Positions 1-5,692 of a stretch of 6,744 nt of DNA are shown piece after piece. Positions within the stretch are counted from its first letter, which is position 1. Each line of letters opens with the position of its first letter. The translations under genes and the position numbers were made by a program. This stretch comes from Oscillospiraceae bacterium (lineage in GTDB: Bacteria > Bacillota_A > Clostridia > Oscillospirales > CAG-272): contig SVRU01000101.1 in NCBI GenBank assembly GCA_015064665.1, positions 1 to 6,744 on the forward strand, given 5' to 3'. The notes below the pieces were generated by a model. The model saw nothing but the letters and a program-made list of their open reading frames with translations. It was not told the origin of the DNA and ran no database searches.

Positions 1-692
1 AAGATCTTACCTACAACGTTGTTCGGGAACTGCATAATCGCAATAGTGCAGTCATCAACGGGCCAATCGGTAAGAACCTTTCTGTTCGCAAGAGCCATAA
101 CCTTTTCGGGGTCGCCTGCAATCCATCTGAGAAGGTCGATAGCATGGCATCCGCCGCCTATGATGCTGTAACGGAGATTAACGGGATCCCATCTCCAAGC
201 CTTGCCGAGGAACTGATAGTCGTGAGCATACTCCGACTCAACGAAGAAAAGCTCGCCAATCTCGCCTGCATCAACAAGCTCCTTTGCCTTAACGAAGCCG
301 GGAGCCTTACGGCAAACCTGGCCGGTCATGAACTTAACGCCGGACTTCTTAGCCGCGTCAACCATAGCCTGACAGTCCTCAACCGACTGTGCAAGGGGCT
401 TTTCGCAAAGAACGTGATAGCCCGCTTCGCAAGCTGCAACCGCATGCTCTCTGTGAACGTAGTCAGGAGTTACAAGAACTACGCAATCGAATCCGCCCAC
501 CTTGATCATTTCATAAAAGTCAGTGTAATAGGGTACGCCAAGCTCCTCGCCCTTTTCTTTCGCGAGCTCGGGAACGATGTCGCAAACACAAGCAAGCTCT
601 GCTATATCGGAATTAAGCTGAATTCCCTTGATATGTGACCTTCCAAGTCCGAGCAAGCCTACGACGGCAAATTTTACTTTTTTCTGTTCCAT
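1..692 (-). CDS. Gfo/Idh/MocA-family NAD(P)-dependent oxidoreductase, C-terminus beyond window
   Basis: The first 230 codons are present; the rest lies left of the window (family usually 330-400 aa). Residues 6-17 form the Rossmann beta1-loop ending GLLGLG, with D38 at the end of the second strand where the cofactor ribose is held. The family hallmark CEKPLA is at residues 96-101 (lysine 98). The substrate-domain motif GGGCHAIDLLRW is at 179-190, with H183 in the usual catalytic position. The start at 692 is supported by AGAAGGAG 8 nt upstream. Members are cytoplasmic dehydrogenases of sugars, inositols or amino-sugars; the substrate cannot be read from this fragment. It is divergent from phosphatase copy A. 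Family assignment is firm, specific function unknown. The open plus-strand frame at 144-638 is a shadow of this gene. Confidence 0.93.
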   Translation of the reverse strand, partial: MEQKKVKFAVVGLLGLGRSHIKGIQLNSDIAELACVCDIVPELAKEKGEELGVPYYTDFYEMIKVGGFDCVVLVTPDYVHREHAVAACEAGYHVLCEKPLAQSVEDCQAMVDAAKKSGVKFMTGQVCRKAPGFVKAKELVDAGEIGELFFVESEYAHDYQFLGKAWRWDPVNLRYSIIGGGCHAIDLLRWIAGDPEKVMALANRKVLTDWPVDDCTIAIMQFPNNVVGKI

Positions 693-733
693 TGTGTTTT
701 TCTCCTTCTAAAATTGTTTTTTATATCACAATC

Positions 734-762
734 ATTATAATACTTAAATTTGCGATATTCAA
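734..762 (-). promoter_or_regulatory. Sigma-A-type promoter of the oxidoreductase gene
   Basis: Read on the minus strand: -35 TTGAAT (757-762), 17-bp spacer, perfect -10 TATAAT (734-739). Transcription would start near 727, leaving a leader of about 35 nt before the start codon at 692. The spacing and both hexamers closely match the housekeeping consensus. Confidence 0.75.
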
Positions 763-803
763 TGGAGATTTGTTTGTTTTTGTCCTCAATTTGTTGGATT
801 TGG

Positions 804-832
804 TTGAATTTGCGTCCGAGATGCGGTATAAT
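804..832 (+). promoter_or_regulatory. Sigma-A-type promoter of histidine phosphatase copy A
   Basis: -35 TTGAAT (804-809), 17-bp spacer, perfect -10 TATAAT (827-832). The predicted transcription start near 839 gives a leader of about 30 nt containing the AGAAAGAGGA ribosome binding site (851-860). It is back-to-back with the oxidoreductase promoter; the two -35 boxes are only 41 bp apart, so a regulator binding at 763-803 could affect both. Confidence 0.78.
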
Positions 833-868
833 CGTTTCGGTACAATTATCAGAAAGAGGATATCTTCT

Positions 869-1594
869 ATGAAAATTCTTATAGTAAGGCACGGAGAGCC
901 TAATTACGAAATCGACGGATTGACCGACAAGGGAAAAATCGAAGCCGAGCTTCTTTCAAAAAGACTTGCTAAGGAAAATATCACTAAAATCTACTGTTCC
1001 CCCCTTGGAAGAGCGCGCCTTACAGCCGAGCCGACTCTTGTGAAAACGGGACTTGCTGCCGAAATTCAGCCTTGGCTACGGGAATTTTCTGATTCCAAAA
1101 TTAAGGTTCCGTATCTTGAAACCGAAAAAATTTGCTGGGACGTGTTGCCCGAGTTTATAAACAGCCTAGACGATATTTATCACCCGACAAAATGGCTCGA
1201 CGAGAGTTTTATAAAGAATTCCGACGTCCCCGCTGCATACAAGGAGGTTTGCGACGGGCTTGACGCCCTCCTCTCAAAGCACGGTTATAAGCGCGACGGA
1301 TACAACTACAAAGCAATCAAGCCAAATCACGACACCGTCGTATTGGTTTGCCATTTTGGCTTGACGGCAGTTCTGCTTTCTCATCTTCTTAACTGCTCTC
1401 CTTACTCTCTGTGGCAGCACACCTTCACCGCCCCAACCTCGGTCACTACGTTATACACCGAAGAAAGAGTTGAAGGCATAGCGCAATTTCGCGTTTCAGC
1501 AGTAGGAGACATATCGCATTTATACGTTGCCGATGAAGCCCCGTCGTTTTCGGGGCGGTTCTGCGAATGCTTTACCGACGACACAAGACATTAA
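869..1594 (+). CDS. Histidine phosphatase superfamily protein, copy A (phosphoglycerate-mutase-like)
   Basis: The 241-aa protein has the full branch-1 histidine phosphatase active site: RHGE at residues 7-10 with H8 as the phospho-accepting histidine, SPLGRAR at 44-50 giving the second phosphate-binding arginine, PWLREF at 68-73 with E72 as probable acid/base, and CHFG at 161-164 with H162 as second catalytic histidine. An insert at about 75-150, rich in aromatic residues, probably caps the active site. No signal peptide or membrane segment is visible, so it should be cytoplasmic. The frame is open upstream to 635, but the ATG at 869 is right: it follows a promoter and AGAAAGAGGA, begins exactly where the beta1 strand starts, and gives the same length as copy B. 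Substrate unknown; members include phosphosugar, cobalamin-precursor and broad phosphatases. Confidence 0.92.
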   Translation: MKILIVRHGEPNYEIDGLTDKGKIEAELLSKRLAKENITKIYCSPLGRARLTAEPTLVKTGLAAEIQPWLREFSDSKIKVPYLETEKICWDVLPEFINSLDDIYHPTKWLDESFIKNSDVPAAYKEVCDGLDALLSKHGYKRDGYNYKAIKPNHDTVVLVCHFGLTAVLLSHLLNCSPYSLWQHTFTAPTSVTTLYTEERVEGIAQFRVSAVGDISHLYVADEAPSFSGRFCECFTDDTRH

Positions 1595-1606
1595 AATAGA
1601 AGGGGC

Positions 1607-1696
1607 TGCTTCATTTAGGCATAACCCAAAAAGAGCGAGGATTCCGTTAAAAAATACGGTTTCTTCGCTCTAATTTTATGCTTTGTTGTTTTTTTA
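1607..1696 (+). repeat. 90-bp perfect direct repeat, left copy
   Basis: This stretch is identical base for base to 1828-1917 (offset 221). Identity ends abruptly on both sides: C1606 versus G1827, and A1697 versus G1918. It begins 12 nt after the stop codon of phosphatase copy A. Inside is a nested inverted repeat, listed separately as a terminator. Confidence 0.95.
1619..1695 (+). terminator. Nested-hairpin terminator after phosphatase copy A
   Basis: The inner stem pairs AGAGCGAGGA (1632-1641) with TCTTCGCTCT (1662-1671), with one G-U pair, and CCGT (1644-1647) with ACGG (1656-1659). An outer arm pairs GCATAA (1619-1624) with TTATGC (1676-1681). The outer arm is followed directly by TTTGTTG and seven T, a normal plus-strand intrinsic terminator. 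On the minus strand the inner stem alone is followed by a run of T (complement of 1628-1631), so it could also work in reverse. Confidence 0.75.
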
Positions 1697-1827
1697 AGGT
1701 TGAAATTCTACAAATTTCTTCCTTTTTATGCTCTTTTTGTATCGCCGTTTCCTCGCTCAGCGTACCTTTGTACGCCTCTCGCTCGTCAGCCGACGATTTC
1801 TGCTCTAAATCAAGCAAGCCCCAAAGG
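1697..1827. other. 131-bp hairpin-rich core between the two direct repeats
   Basis: No convincing gene. It holds a 6-bp stem-loop GCGTAC-CTTT-GTACGC (1760-1775) flanked by two copies of CTCGCTC (1752-1758 and 1778-1784), and a 4-bp stem-loop CGTC-AGCC-GACG (1784-1795). CTCGCTC is the exact complement of GAGCGAG in the arms of both flanking terminator hairpins (1633-1639, 1854-1860), so the transcript could fold in alternative ways. A minus-strand frame (1835-1647, 62 codons) spans it, but it has no ribosome binding site and its ends lie inside the repeats; I do not call it a gene. Confidence 0.6.
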
Positions 1828-1917
1828 TGCTTCATTTAGGCATAACCCAAAAAGAGCGAGGATTCCGTTAAAAAATACGGTTTCTTCGCTCTAATTTTAT
1901 GCTTTGTTGTTTTTTTA
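1828..1917 (+). repeat. 90-bp perfect direct repeat, right copy
   Basis: Identical to 1607-1696. It ends 3 bp before the mscS stop codon at 1921. The pair plus core can be read as 1.4 copies of a 221-bp tandem unit, or as a 311-bp element with 90-bp terminal direct repeats. Confidence 0.95.
1840..1916. terminator. Nested-hairpin terminator serving mscS (minus) and the incoming plus strand
   Basis: Same fold as the left copy: inner stem 1853-1892, outer arm 1840-1845 with 1897-1902. For mscS transcription (leftward), the inner stem is followed immediately by a T run (complement of 1849-1852), the classical intrinsic arrangement, about 30 nt after the mscS stop. Rightward it again ends with a T tract (1903-1916), and would stop transcripts that escape the left copy before they run antisense into mscS. 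Confidence 0.72.
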
Positions 1918-1920
1918 GTA

Positions 1921-2739
1921 TTAACTGTTTTTAACGTGCACGTCGAGCTGATTGAAGGGTATCTCGATTCCCTCCTTGTCGAAGGCGAGCTTAACCGCCT
2001 CAAGAACGTCAAAGTTCACCGTCCAATAATCACCGCTCTTCACCCAACCGCGCGCGACTATGTTGATGCTGCTTGCACCGTGCTCGGAAACTCTTACCAT
2101 AGGCGCGGGATCGGAGAGCACAAGCTCGTGCGACTCAAGGATTCCCATTACAATGTTTTTAGCCTTTTCAAAGTCGTCTCCGTATCCTATTGAGAAGGTG
2201 AAATCAACTCTTCTCGTATCCTTTTCGGAATAGTTAACGATGCTTCCGCTTGAGAGCGCTCCGTTAGGAAGATAAACCACCTTATTGTCACCGGTACGAA
2301 GCTTGGTGCAAGTGATATGTATATCCTCAACGACACCTGAATATCCCTGCGCCTCAATAAAATCATCAACCTTGAAGGGTCTTGTAAGAATTATGAGAAC
2401 ACCGCCCGCAAGATTTGAGAGCGCTCCGTTAAGTGCAAGACCTGCACAGACACCGAGAGATGCGACTAGCGCTGCAAGTCCGCTTGTGTCAATTCCGACG
2501 TAGCCGACAAGGCAAATCGCTATGACGCATTTCAAGCCAAGCTTAAAGGTGTAAGCAAACACTTTTGCGATAGTTTTATCAAGCTTGCCGCTCTCACCGC
2601 GCTTTTCAATCTTTCTTGCAATTCTGTTGATTATCTTGAAAGTGATAAGTAACAGTATCAGCGCAACCAGCAGCTTAACACCGGTATTAGTTGCCCAATT
2701 CAAAACGACGTCAAGCATTGCCATAAGTTTTTCTTTCAT
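1921..2739 (-). CDS. mscS: Small-conductance mechanosensitive channel, MscS family
   Basis: The 272-aa length is close to the 286 aa of E. coli MscS, so this is the minimal single-domain type. Predicted order: TM1 about 18-38, TM2 about 60-82, pore-lining TM3 about 87-118, then the cytoplasmic beta and alpha/beta vestibule to the C-terminus. TM3 carries the signature GLALNGALSNLAGG (100-113), then RPFKVDDFIE. Further family marks are LRTGDNKVVYLPNG (147-160), GASSINI (221-227) and the closing PFNQLDVHVK. It acts as a homoheptamer in the inner membrane, releasing solutes on hypo-osmotic shock. Aligned from memory, the outer gate leucine (L105 in E. coli) is V97 here and Q112 is N104; the second gate leucine is kept (L101). 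The start is set by AAAGGAGAG five nt upstream. It appears to be its own transcription unit. Confidence 0.95.
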   Translation of the reverse strand: MKEKLMAMLDVVLNWATNTGVKLLVALILLLITFKIINRIARKIEKRGESGKLDKTIAKVFAYTFKLGLKCVIAICLVGYVGIDTSGLAALVASLGVCAGLALNGALSNLAGGVLIILTRPFKVDDFIEAQGYSGVVEDIHITCTKLRTGDNKVVYLPNGALSSGSIVNYSEKDTRRVDFTFSIGYGDDFEKAKNIVMGILESHELVLSDPAPMVRVSEHGASSINIVARGWVKSGDYWTVNFDVLEAVKLAFDKEGIEIPFNQLDVHVKNS

Positions 2740-2769
2740 TTTTTCTCTCCTTTGTTTTTTGTATATAAC

Positions 2770-2797
2770 ATTTTAACATTTCGTTCTATTTCGCCAA
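2770..2797 (-). promoter_or_regulatory. Probable promoter of mscS
   Basis: Minus strand: -35 TTGGCG (2792-2797), 16-bp spacer, -10 TAAAAT (2770-2775), with the start expected near 2763 and a short leader to the start codon at 2739. The -35 box matches four of six consensus positions, so it is weaker than the other promoters in the window. Confidence 0.45.
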
Positions 2798-2840
2798 TAG
2801 ATTTAACTCTGCATTTCTATAAAAACACAAAAACCAACTT

Positions 2841-2893
2841 TTATAATAAAGAAAAGGAGAGCGAAGATACCGAAACAACGACGTCCTCGCTCT
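2841..2893 (-). terminator. Intrinsic terminator after purC
   Basis: On the minus strand AGAGCGAGGA (complement of 2884-2893) pairs with TCTTCGCTCT (complement of 2858-2867), with one G-U pair and a 16-nt loop, followed by the T-rich complement of 2841-2857. It lies 17 nt after the purC stop and upstream of the mscS promoter, which argues against one purC-mscS operon. The 10-bp stem is identical in sequence to the inner stem of the two 90-bp repeats. Confidence 0.72.
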
Positions 2894-2910
2894 GTCTTAA
2901 AGGGTCTGTA

Positions 2911-3594
2911 TTATCTGTTAAGAATAAGCTTTGTAAGCTCAACTGGGTCAACTATTTTGTCACCCTTGTAAACGCGCATATTGCCCGATGCGATTTCGTC
3001 AATAAGAATAACCTCGCCGTTGTTGTAGCCGAACTCAAACTTGATATCCCAAAGGTCAAGTCCGATAGACTTAAGGTCGTCAGCAACAACCTTTGTAATC
3101 TTAAGAGTCTGAGCCTTCATGGACTCGAACATTTCAGGGCTCATAACGCCGAGAGCCGCAAGACCTTCACCCGTTACGAGCGGATCGCCCTTTTCGTCAT
3201 TTTTGAAGGTGCATTCAACGTAACCGCCCTCAAGACGTGTTCCGTCTGCAATATACTCACCGTATCTGCGGATAAAGCTGCCCGTAGCAACGAGACGGCA
3301 AATAACCTCAAGACCGTGACCGAACACTTTACCGGGAAGAACCTCCATAGTTGCCTCGTCAACGTTTGCGGAAACGTAATGAGTCTTAACCCCTGCCTTT
3401 TTGAGAAGCTCAAAGTAGTAAACCGATGTTTCGAGGTTTGCCTTTCCAATACCCTCAATAGTAAGACCTACGCTGTTTTCACCGGGATCAAACACTCCGT
3501 CCTTGCCGGTGCAATCATCCTTGAATTTAAGCATTACGTTGCCGTTTTCAAGAGAATAAACGTCTTTTGTTTTTCCTTCGTAAACCTTTTTCAT
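2911..3594 (-). CDS. purC: SAICAR synthetase (phosphoribosylaminoimidazole-succinocarboxamide synthase)
   Basis: The enzyme joins CAIR and aspartate using ATP to make SAICAR in de novo purine synthesis. At 227 aa it is slightly shorter than E. coli PurC (237). Visible motifs are the N-terminal YEGKTKDVY (5-13), FKDD (24-27), the first signature region [18 protein letters not shown] (95-112), [10 protein letters not shown] (131-140), and the second signature DIKFEFG (183-189) followed by LIDEI (197-201). Where most PurC have a Pro-Asp step after the DE pair, this one reads DEIASGNMR, which looks like a subfamily trait. The start at 3594 has AAGGAG with 8-nt spacing. No other pur gene adjoins it, so it is an isolated pathway gene here, divergent from phosphatase copy B. 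Confidence 0.95.
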   Translation of the reverse strand: MKKVYEGKTKDVYSLENGNVMLKFKDDCTGKDGVFDPGENSVGLTIEGIGKANLETSVYYFELLKKAGVKTHYVSANVDEATMEVLPGKVFGHGLEVICRLVATGSFIRRYGEYIADGTRLEGGYVECTFKNDEKGDPLVTGEGLAALGVMSPEMFESMKAQTLKITKVVADDLKSIGLDLWDIKFEFGYNNGEVILIDEIASGNMRVYKGDKIVDPVELTKLILNR

Positions 3595-3641
3595 TTTTAA
3601 AACTCCTTAAAATCGCAAAGCGATAATTTTATAACACAAAT

Positions 3642-3670
3642 ATTTTAGCACAAAAATATTGATTTGTATA
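3642..3670 (-). promoter_or_regulatory. Probable extended -10 promoter of purC
   Basis: Minus strand: -35-like TATACA (3665-3670), 17-bp spacer ending in TGC, -10 TAAAAT (3642-3647). Start expected near 3635. The leader then contains a small stem-loop, ATCGC-AAA-GCGAT on the plus strand (3612-3624), just ahead of the ribosome binding site at 3601-3608. No purine riboswitch-like fold was recognised in this short leader. Confidence 0.45.
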
Positions 3671-3743
3671 GAGTTTTTCAGAAATTTTTTTGAATTTTTT
3701 CTGTTTTTTTGATTTCACCTCTTTCTACGCGAAAATTACAGAC

Positions 3744-3772
3744 TTGAAAAATTCGGCAAAACGAGCTATAAT
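3744..3772 (+). promoter_or_regulatory. Sigma-A-type promoter of the phosphatase B-lyase operon
   Basis: -35 TTGAAA (3744-3749), 17-bp spacer, perfect -10 TATAAT (3767-3772). Start expected near 3779, giving a leader of about 24 nt. The long T-rich tract at 3676-3712 lies upstream. Hexamers and spacing parallel those of copy A, but the spacer sequence differs. Confidence 0.75.
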
Positions 3773-3802
3773 GTTATCATCAATGAAGCACGGGGTACGG
3801 AT

Positions 3803-4528
3803 ATGAAAATCATGATCGTTCGACACGGTGAGCCGAATTATGAAATTGACGGTCTCACAGAAAAGGGAAGGCTCGAAGCCGAGCTTCTCTCACACAGGCT
3901 GGTTAAAGAAACCATAACAGGACTGTATTGCTCTCCGCTCGGGCGAGCGCGGCTGACGGCTGAGCCGACCGAAAAAAAGCTCGGAATAAATGCCGAGATT
4001 CTGCCGTGGCTCAGAGAGTTTGACGTTGCCGAGATCAAGCTCCCGTATCTTGAAAAAGCAGATATCTGCTGGGACATTATGCCGGAATTTATTGACTCCC
4101 TTGAGAATATTTATCATCCGACGAGATGGCTTAAGGAGGATTTTATTAAAAATTCTCACGCCCCCGCCTACTACAAAGAGGTATGCGGCAATTTTGACGC
4201 CCTGCTCGCAAGGCATGGCTACGAACGCGACGGATATAATTACAAGGCAACAAGACCAAATCACGACACCCTTGTTTTCGTTTGCCATTTCGGACTTGGC
4301 TCGGTGCTGCTCTCGCATCTGTTAAACTGCTCACCCTATTCGCTCTGGCAGCACACCTGTATGGCTCCCACGTCGGTAACCACGGTATATACGGAGGAAC
4401 GAAAGGCGGGTATTGCTCAATTCCGCGCGTCTGCGATAGGTGACGTATCGCATCTCTATGCGGCGGGCGAGGAGCCGTCTTTTTCCGCACGCTTCTGCGA
4501 ATGCTTCACGGACGATACCAGGCACTGA
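3803..4528 (+). CDS. Histidine phosphatase superfamily protein, copy B
   Basis: This 241-aa protein aligns with copy A end to end without a gap; I count about 58 differences, roughly 76% identity. All catalytic elements are kept: RHGE (7-10), SPLGRAR (44-50), PWLREF (68-73) and CHFG (161-164). Long stretches are invariant between copies, including SHLLNCSPYSLWQHT (171-185) and the C-terminal RFCECFTDDTRH (230-241) with its two cysteines. Differences concentrate at about 56-90, next to or inside the cap region. The start at 3803 has only a weak ribosome site (GGGG at 3792-3795) but follows a strong promoter. No terminator separates it from the downstream lyase-fold gene, so they are probably co-transcribed. 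Cytoplasmic; substrate unknown. Confidence 0.92.
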   Translation: MKIMIVRHGEPNYEIDGLTEKGRLEAELLSHRLVKETITGLYCSPLGRARLTAEPTEKKLGINAEILPWLREFDVAEIKLPYLEKADICWDIMPEFIDSLENIYHPTRWLKEDFIKNSHAPAYYKEVCGNFDALLARHGYERDGYNYKATRPNHDTLVFVCHFGLGSVLLSHLLNCSPYSLWQHTCMAPTSVTTVYTEERKAGIAQFRASAIGDVSHLYAAGEEPSFSARFCECFTDDTRH

Positions 4529-4548
4529 TAATATAATGCCACAGAAAC

Positions 4549-4552
4549 GGAG
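4549..4552 (+). promoter_or_regulatory. Candidate ribosome binding site favouring the 4566 start
   Basis: GGAG lies 13 nt before the ATG at 4566. The alternative in-frame ATG at 4536 has no purine-rich site but sits 7 nt after the copy B stop and could use translational coupling. The ATG at 4578 is too far from GGAG. The choice is therefore a preference only. Confidence 0.4.
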
Positions 4553-4565
4553 ATGCCCGCAAAAA

Positions 4566-5681
4566 ATGCTCAACGATATGCACTTTAACAGAAAAGAAAT
4601 AATAGATTTTGCCCAAGCCTCGCTTTCCGAAAAGCCATGCCACATAACCGACGAAGCATCACCGCTCAGTCCCGGGACGAAGCACGAATTTTATTCAAAC
4701 GGTGACTACTGGTGGCCAAATCCCGACACATCGAACGGACTGCCCTACGTGCGCCGCGACGGACTGAGTAACCCGGAAAACTTTAACGCGCACCGTCTTT
4801 TGCTGCGCAAAATGAGAACAAACATTTCTAACCTCAGCGCAGGCTATTTGGTGACACGGGATGAGGCTTACGCAGAGCTTGCCGTAAAAATGCTTTATGA
4901 ATTTTTCATTGCAGAGGACACTCGCATGGAGCCGCATCTTGAATACGCGCAGGCGATTCCCGGTGTGTGCAACGGCCGCGGCATTGGAATTATAGACACA
5001 CTGCACCTGACAGAGATTCCGTTTGCGATAAAGGCACTCAAGGATTCAAAGCACATGACCAATGAGGTAATGCAGGGGCTTAAGACGTGGTTCAGCCGAT
5101 ATCTTGAATGGATGAACGAAAGCAAAAACGGAATCACCGAGAGAGATGAGCCTAACAACCACTCTGTATGCTGGCACGTGCAGGCACTATCGTTTGCGGG
5201 ATTTGTAGGCAACAAAAAAATAATAGACGAGTGCGTCGAAAGATATAAAAAGATAATACTTCCAAACCAGATGAGAGAGGACGGTGCATTTCCGGACGAG
5301 CTTGGAAGAACCAAGCCCTATTCCTATTCGATATTTGTGCTTGATAACATAATTAACCTCGTTCATCTGGGTACACTTTACGGAAATGAGGATTTATGGG
5401 AATACACCGCCGATGGCGGCCGTTCGGCAAAACGCGGACTTGATTTTCTTTATCCCTATCTTGCCGACAAATCAAGCTGGTTTTTGCCGCCCGACGTCGA
5501 ATATTTTGACGTATGGCCCGTAAAAGAGTCTTTTATGCTGCTTGCCGCGATTAAATATAATGATGAGAAATTTCTTAAGCTTTACGATTCCCTGCCCCAT
5601 GCCCCGAACGTTGAAGAGATACATAGAAATATTACAGTGAAAATGCCTATTCTTCTGGTGCAACAATTCGGAAAAACATAG
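4566..5681 (+). CDS. Alginate-lyase-superfamily protein, predicted cytosolic
   Basis: With the start at 4566 the protein has 371 aa and is mostly helical, as expected for the (alpha/alpha) toroid of the alginate lyase domain (Pfam Alginate_lyase, PL5-like). Recognisable marks are GDYWWPNPDT (46-55), LPYVRRDG (59-66), the Asn-His pair in EPNNHSVCWH (195-204; N198, H199), and DGAFPDELGRTKPYSYS (239-255) with R248 and Y252/Y254. Asn, His, Arg and Tyr are the catalytic set of PL5 alginate lyase, so the chemistry is probably preserved. No signal peptide or lipobox is seen, unlike secreted lyases, suggesting action on imported oligosaccharides or another uronic-acid substrate; this is inference. 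It lies 37 nt after phosphatase copy B with no terminator between. The frame opens further upstream to 4440, but that part overlaps copy B. Confidence 0.85.
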   Translation: MLNDMHFNRKEIIDFAQASLSEKPCHITDEASPLSPGTKHEFYSNGDYWWPNPDTSNGLPYVRRDGLSNPENFNAHRLLLRKMRTNISNLSAGYLVTRDEAYAELAVKMLYEFFIAEDTRMEPHLEYAQAIPGVCNGRGIGIIDTLHLTEIPFAIKALKDSKHMTNEVMQGLKTWFSRYLEWMNESKNGITERDEPNNHSVCWHVQALSFAGFVGNKKIIDECVERYKKIILPNQMREDGAFPDELGRTKPYSYSIFVLDNIINLVHLGTLYGNEDLWEYTADGGRSAKRGLDFLYPYLADKSSWFLPPDVEYFDVWPVKESFMLLAAIKYNDEKFLKLYDSLPHAPNVEEIHRNITVKMPILLVQQFGKT

Positions 5682-5692
5682 TTTATAAAACG

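Noticed and set aside
635..868. A 78-codon N-terminal extension of phosphatase copy A
   Set aside because: It runs through the divergent promoter region, including both promoters, has phenylalanine/isoleucine-rich AT-driven content, and copy B has no counterpart. The ATG at 869 has its own ribosome site.
1647..1835. A 62-aa minus-strand small protein
   Set aside because: No ribosome binding site. The start lies inside one terminator repeat and the stop inside the other, and the composition follows the repeat sequence. It could be a repeat-family frame, but there is not enough evidence for a gene.
1607..1917. CRISPR array or insertion-sequence ends
   Set aside because: There are only two repeats of 90 bp with one 131-bp spacer, too long for CRISPR. 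The repeats are direct, there is no transposase and no target-site duplication was seen, so an IS is not supported.
2752..3600. A long plus-strand open frame of 282 codons
   Set aside because: It is antisense to purC, which has full family motifs on the minus strand, and it has no recognisable domain. It is a shadow frame.
3601..3640. Purine riboswitch in the purC leader
   Set aside because: The leader is only about 40 nt with one 5-bp hairpin, too short for the three-way junction of a purine aptamer.
869..4528. Composite element bounded by the two phosphatase copies
   Set aside because: The copies are too diverged (about 76% in protein) to act as recent recombination ends, and mscS and purC between them are ordinary chromosomal genes in separate units.
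3890..4645. Several antisense frames over copy B and the lyase start
   Set aside because: They mirror the codon structure of strongly supported plus-strand genes and show no motif or ribosome site.
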